From contig NC_079204.1 of the NCBI RefSeq assembly GCF_026745355.1, forward strand, positions 6,071,103 to 6,135,102: DNA of 64,000 bases, in the 5' to 3' direction. The position numbers and the translations under genes were made by a program. The notes under the pieces were generated by a model. It was not told where the DNA came from, made no database searches, and saw only the letters and a list, made by a program, of their open reading frames with translations. Below, in pieces: positions 59,001 to 64,000 of this stretch. This DNA comes from Beta vulgaris subsp. vulgaris. Taxonomy: Eukaryota; Streptophyta; Magnoliopsida; Caryophyllales; Amaranthaceae. Within the stretch, counting starts at the first letter, position 1; the number at the start of each line of letters is the position of its first letter.

Positions 59001-60145
59001 CCCGGCTTCATTCACTTTTTCATTCTAGCACGGTTCGTGACATACGTGCTCTTGAGGTTCCACGACTCACAACCCAAGATGACATTTCTATTTGGCCGTT
59101 TACCACATCGGGCCAATATACTACCAAATCTGGCTACTACTTCCTCTCTCGACATACCGATATCTACGCATGAACCCCCCTCTCAATTCGAAGTTCTTTC
59201 GGATTCTATGGGGATTGCGCATCATGCCAAAAGGAAACTTTTCCTCTGGAAACTGTTCCACAATGGTTAGCAACAACAGCCAACCTTTCGTACCGTGGTT
59301 TGGCTATTTCGATGGTTGTCCAAGCTGCAACTTGGACCTGAAACATGCCAACACCTTTTCCGCTTTTGTCATCTCGCCACGGTAGCGTGGCAAACTAGCC
59401 AACTGAATATTATTTCTAACTCAACTCCCCTTGTGAACTTTAAAGATTGGCTCATTGCGTGGATACACTATTTCTACCAGCAGGATGGATACAATGGCCA
59501 TCGTCTTCCCTTGTTTTTGGCTATTTTATGGGCTATTTGGCAGGGTCGGAATCAAAAGGTTTTCAACGGAATAACACCTGATCTTGCTTTGCTCCGTTCA
59601 CTCCAGGACAAAGGCGTCCAGCAACACTACACCTTTCTGTCTACTCCTCTTCCTCAGCCTAGTTTGTTACATGAGGCACCAGGTCCTCCAGGGTTCTTTT
59701 TCGCACATTTTGGGTTATCTTTCTGCGGGGTACCACAGTTACATATACAAGTGGATGGGTCATGGAAGAAGTCCTCTCCTTTGGCTGGTATTGCTTGGGT
59801 TGTTGATCAACGTTATTACTACTGCAAGGGAAGGGGAAGGAAGCTGCATTTATGCTGAATCAGCCCTGGGTGCTGAAGCACGGGCTTGTCTGGGGCTTGC
59901 TTTGGGCTCAAGCTCGTGGTTATTGTAAAATTTTGATCTATACAGACTCTGAAGTACTGGTCAGGAGTTTACTTCATCAAGCTACACAACCTATTTCAAT
60001 TGCCTGGACGCTCAACGACATTCGCTGCCTGGGACAACAACTCCAATGGTGTCGGATTATAAAAGCTAATCGGCAACAAGTGCAGAGGGCACATGAACTG
60101 GCCAATCATGTCCGCCTAGGACATATACCAATGGTCACTCTGTAG
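56050..60145 (+). pseudogene. LINE ORF2 (endonuclease-RT-RNase H), frameshifted
   Basis: Starts MNILSLNCRGL at 56050 and is open to 57909. It covers the APE-type endonuclease (QETK, IGDINQ, SDHAAI) and the front of the reverse transcriptase (SPGLDGSTAEFF, ISLCNTIYK, NKAYDRVNW). Two shifts lie between about 57870 and 57945. The frame from 57917 then runs to 59173 with GLRQGDPLSPYLF and catalytic FADD (58134-58145). More shifts follow near 59165, 59270 and 59330 in the zf-RVT region, and near 59850 in RNase H (IQVDGSWKK in one frame, IYTDSEVLVRSL and HELANH in another). No full-length enzyme can be made from the sequence as given. Either decay or uncorrected indel errors in the assembly could explain it. 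Confidence 0.88.
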
Positions 60146-60192
60146 TTAGTTAAGTTTGTTTCGTTTGTGTTCTTGTATGTTTTACCGATGTC

Positions 60193-60232
<40 letters not shown>

Positions 60233-60242
60233 ACATCCTGTC

Positions 60243-61559
60243 CACTTCTAATTGTATATAGGCACCAAATAGACGTGCATGCACGTATAATTTTTTAAGG
60301 AAACAATGTTTGTATGGTGTTAGCCTTACATCATCTCAAATTTTCTTTTAAAATTCCCCTTAATTGTTTACAATGCTTTACTATAAACTACTAAGAGCAC
60401 CTGAACGAATATTTCATTGAAATTTATATTATTATCAATGGCCAATGGGGTTATTAATAATGTTCTCTGTAAATTGAGTTTGATGATTTCATCAAGACAA
60501 AATAAAGAATATAAAGTTAGTATATCCTTTCCTCAAAACTAAATTACTTAATGAAGAACGAAAAAACAAAGACTAGAGATGGAATTCAGTTCTCCACAAT
60601 ATATAAAATAAATCTTATTTGGGCTGTGTCCACTATATTACATGTTATATACTTCTACTACTTTGTTTTTTGCGTTCTTACAGGTCCTCCATTTAAATAT
60701 TACAAGCACACCAACTTTTAATTTCCTTCTAAATAAAAGTATACTTTAGTACATTATGAGTACTCGTTTTAAAAATATAAGTCGTTTAAGGTTTTTGCAC
60801 ATAGATTAAGAATTTAGTTAATTTTAGTTAGATTTGCATGGGTAATAAGAATTGACATTAAATATTGTATTGATAATACAAAATAACCTATAAGCTTATC
60901 TTGATAATATAAGTTGCATTTAATCTTACATTGGTATTGTAGAATGTCTTATATTTTGAAACAAATTCTTTTAGCTAAATTGCCTTATAATTTGAAACAG
61001 AGGGAGTATATCGTAGTATTTATATTGATATATTAAGTAGTGAGAAAAATCAATGGTTAAGTCCTTAAAAGTGTCTTATACATTTTGTAATAAATGAAAT
61101 CCTTAATTGTCCTCTTCTATGTAAATTGTAAAATTAGTTTTTAGGACCGGACAATTTCCTGGTATTTATATTTTTCATCTATAAATAATTTAGTTTTAAA
61201 ACGATTACATCATATATCACTTGGTTTAGTGGTAAATGTATATTAGTTCTTATTAATAGGTCATTTGCTCTGATCCTTTGAACTTCATCTCCTGATTCGT
61301 ATTTTCGAACAGCAACAATAAGATTTGATTAGCATCAAGAATAAATTGTAACGCTACACCATTAATTACGAAGTAGAAGACTCTAATGATCATGGTGAAT
61401 TTCGAAACGAGAGATGCAGTAAGGGGATGACTGCAAAAAAGAAATCAAATAAGAAAAATAAACTTTATGGCTAGAAGTAGCCATTAACTGCCACAATACT
61501 AATTTTGTGGAAACACATGAATCACTAAAAGATTTTGTGGAAACATGAATCACTAAAAC
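60243..61559. other. AT-rich intergenic DNA
   Basis: A decayed Stowaway-like right end (gaaacagagggagta) is at about 60990-61007. A SINE-like box A (tggtttagtggtaaat) is at about 61219. No gene. Confidence 0.4.
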
Positions 61560-62969
61560 ACATATCTCCGTGCCTGGTCATATTTTCTCCCGAAACATTC
61601 CTACGAGCGCCGACGTGACTTGTAACATTGCGCGTGTGCTTGACACCATTTGCATTGCCTCGTAAAACCTCGAAACACCCCTTTTGTTCATTTCTCGTGA
61701 AATCCAAAATTGCCTCGAAATGAATGTAAAGGTACCCATATATTCGGTCCAAGCCACATGACTCATTTCCAATGACCTCCCATGGCCCTAGGAGGCATCC
61801 CTTGGCGTTCGGAGCTCGGGTCCCGAGAAATTACAAAAGCGTGTATAATAACCTTCAATATTTGGCTGTTTTTGCGAAATTTTTGGAATTCTCCGGGTTT
61901 GGTCATATTTTCTCTCGAAACATTCATAAGAGTGCTGACACCATTTGCATTGCCGTGTAAAACATCTAAACATCCATTTGTTCATTTCTTGTGAAACCCA
62001 AAATTGCCTCGAAATGAACGTAAAGGCATCCACTTATTCCTTCCGAGCCACATGACTCCTTTCCAATGACCTCCCATGTCCCTATGAGGCATCCCGCGAC
62101 GTGCATAGCTCGGGTCACAGGAATGTCCGAAAGCGTCTATTATAACCTTCAATTTTGGTTGTTCTTGTAACATTTTTCGACTTCTACGGGGATGGTCACA
62201 TTTTCTCTCGAAACGTTTCCAGGAAAGCCAAAGCGACTTGTAGCTTTGCGCGGATGCTTGGCACCATTTGTGTTACGTGGAAAAGCCTCTAAACACCCCA
62301 TATGTTCATTTCGCGTGAAACCCAAAATTTTCATGAAATGAACAAAAAGGCATCCACATATTCGTTCCAAGCCACATGACTCATTTCCAGTGACCTCGCA
62401 TTGACCTAGGAGGCATCCCGTGGCGTTCGGAGTTCATGCCCCGAGAAATTTCGAAGCGTGTATTATAACCTTCAATTTTGGCTGTTTTTTCGACATTTTT
62501 GGAATTATTCGGGCCTGATCATATTTTCTCTTGAAACATTCCTAAGAGTTCCGACGTGACTTGTAACGTTGAGTGGGTGCTTGGCACCATTTGTGTTGCC
62601 TCTAAAAGCCTTTGAACATCCTATTTGTTTATTTCTCATGAAACCAAAAACTGTCTCGAAATGAACATAAACGCATCCACATATTCGTTCGAATCCACAT
62701 GACTCTTTTCCAGTTTCCAATGACATCTCATGTGCTTAGAAGCCATCCTGTGCCGTCCGAATCTCGAGCCACGGGAAAGTATGAAAGTGTGTATTATATT
62801 CTTCAATTTTGGTTTTTTTTGGACTTCTCTGGGTCTGGTCATATTTTCTCCCGAAACATTCGTAGGAAAGTCAATGTGACTTGTAACATTGCACGAGTGC
62901 TTGACACATTTGTGCTGCCTCGAAAAAGCCTCTGAGCACCCCATTTGTTCATTTCTCGAGAAATCCAAT
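61560..62969. repeat. Satellite-like tandem array, period about 320 bp
   Basis: The phrase ggtcatattttctc recurs at 61576, 61901, 62196 (cacatt variant), 62517 (gatcat variant) and 62837: spacings 325, 295, 321 and 320 bp. Other landmarks (gaaacattc, gtgacttgtaac, ttgttcatttctcg, cacatgactc, ttccaatgacctc) keep the same order. About 4.4 diverged copies. The minus-strand frames across it are by-products of the repeat. Confidence 0.93.
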
Positions 62970-63400
62970 ATTTAGGATTAAATAACTATGGTTGCATAGA
63001 AATCTGTTGTAGTTTTGCTTATTGCCGACAAAAGATGTATATAATAGGATACAGGCTATAGAGTTAGCTAAGAGATTTTTAGTTGGGAAAATATCATTTT
63101 GTGACTGAAGATCATTGAGGGAGGAAACTCGTTGGTCTTTCAAAGAAATTTTGTCCTCTTGAGTTTCGAAAATGAGAAACATGGTCTTCATGAGAATTTC
63201 ATGCTAAATAGATTTTTAGATATTTTAATGTTTATTGATTTACACATCCTTACTTCCACTTTTGTACTTCTGTAAGTGAGGTTTTCTTTTTTCATAATGC
63301 AAAGCGATGGCCTCCGAGTTTATTTTTACCAAAAGGGTTGATTCTCTGGTGGCTTTTTATTGTATTATGTCTTTTCCTAGATGGTAATTTAAATTTTTTT
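62970..63400. other. Intergenic DNA
   Basis: No gene or repeat structure supported. The satellite stops abruptly at about 62969. Confidence 0.4.
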
Positions 63401-63403
63401 GTG

Positions 63404-63626
63404 GACACTTAAATCATGATTAAAAGTTGGTTGAGATGGTAATTGTGTGATGTTATAATAGCAAGAGGTCACGGGTTCAAATCATGTTGCAAGCTAAATT
63501 TACTTTTGTTAATCGACATGACTTATATACACATTGGACAATTCTAATGGAGTAACAGAGGTAACACGTGGCGTGTATACATTGTCACACAGGCCTTTTA
63601 ATATATTTGTTAGATTATTATATAGA
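63404..63626 (-). mobile_element. Helitron 5' portion
   Basis: Minus strand: TCTATATAATAATCTAAC starts at 63626 with host T at 63627, close to the 5' end at 10167. About 150 bp inside match 24914-25063. No hairpin-CTAG end was found to the left, so it is probably truncated. Confidence 0.55.
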
Positions 63627-64000
63627 TTGACATTAATACGTGTTGTAATGGCTAAAAAAGCCTTCTCCTTGATAAAATAACTATTGTTATTGTCAAAAAA
63701 ATTGACATCAATACCACAAATTATGGCACGGGTGCATTCAACAACACTAACTTTGACTAGTAGCTAAAACACCACCAACTATTAGTATGGGTGCAGCAAA
63801 TGTCATTAATGATGGCGGAGCTATCTTTTCTCGCCACCAGCGAAAATCCGTACTAATCTAATAATCCCCATCTTCCCCTTATCTTACTAATAAGTACTAA
63901 CTTAGGCATCTAATTAATTAATAAAAAATAAGATAAATGAAAAAAGGAGGGAATGGAAAGTGAAAAAAATAGTACGAATTTGCCGTCGCCAATGCAACGA
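63627..64000. other. Window edge, no feature seen
   Basis: AT-rich, no ORF of note. Confidence 0.4.

Larger units (their letters stand above)
53577..60227 (+). mobile_element. Full-length LINE with target duplication and polyA tail
   Basis: About 6.65 kb. aaaacacatcctgtc lies before it (53562-53576) and again after the tail (60228-60242; the leading A's merge with the tail). The tail is a run of more than 30 A. Layout: 5' UTR about 430 bp, ORF1, ORF2, 3' UTR about 50 bp. A different lineage from the 13.5-kb LINE. Confidence 0.93.

Noticed and set aside
61525..62968. Several similar minus-strand ORFs (e.g. NVSGENMTRP...)
   Set aside because: They are repeated translations of a ~320-bp satellite; each monomer has its own shifts and stops.

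Overview
This is nuclear DNA of a plant, most likely a eudicot. It is AT-rich, its genes have GT-AG introns, and most of the space is taken by plant transposon families (RNase H-bearing L1-type LINEs, Helitrons, MULEs, Stowaway and Tourist MITEs, hAT elements, tRNA-derived SINEs, a solo LTR). I cannot name the species or family from the sequence alone.

Three host genes can be reconstructed. (1) A seven-exon receptor-like kinase (316-2518, +). Every splice junction keeps the frame, but the catalytic HRD and DFG motifs are altered and the APE segment is missing, so it would encode a pseudokinase. (2) A five-exon GH28 polygalacturonase-like gene (3891-9725, -) with a 3.7-kb first intron full of small transposons and no ATG ahead of its likely signal anchor. 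(3) A complete seven-exon chloroplast beta-carotene hydroxylase (38598-43812, +; 326 aa) with all its histidine motifs.

Layout: 1-10 kb holds the kinase and polygalacturonase. 10.2-13.1 kb is a probable Helitron upstream of the polygalacturonase. 13.5-19.9 kb is a LINE on the minus strand with both ORFs open. 20-37 kb is a transposon-dense stretch: Tourist MITE, SINE, two related MULEs with matching 9-bp target duplications, one Helitron inserted inside another's terminus, a retroelement-like unit with GC-rich palindromes, Stowaways, hAT, and a polyA retroposon. 37.4-38.1 kb is a MULE carrying telomere-like repeats. 38.6-45.6 kb is the hydroxylase and a tandem duplication starting at its 3' end, one copy of which contains a solo LTR while the other preserves the empty site. 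45.6-53.5 kb is mostly degenerate AT-rich DNA with a few TIR elements. 53.6-60.2 kb is a second, full-length LINE with target duplication and a long polyA tail but a frameshifted ORF2. 61.6-63.0 kb is a divergent tandem array with a ~320-bp period.

The three host genes are functionally unrelated (signalling, cell wall, carotenoid pathway). The strongest story in the window is its insertion history, much of which can be proved internally from target duplications and one empty site.
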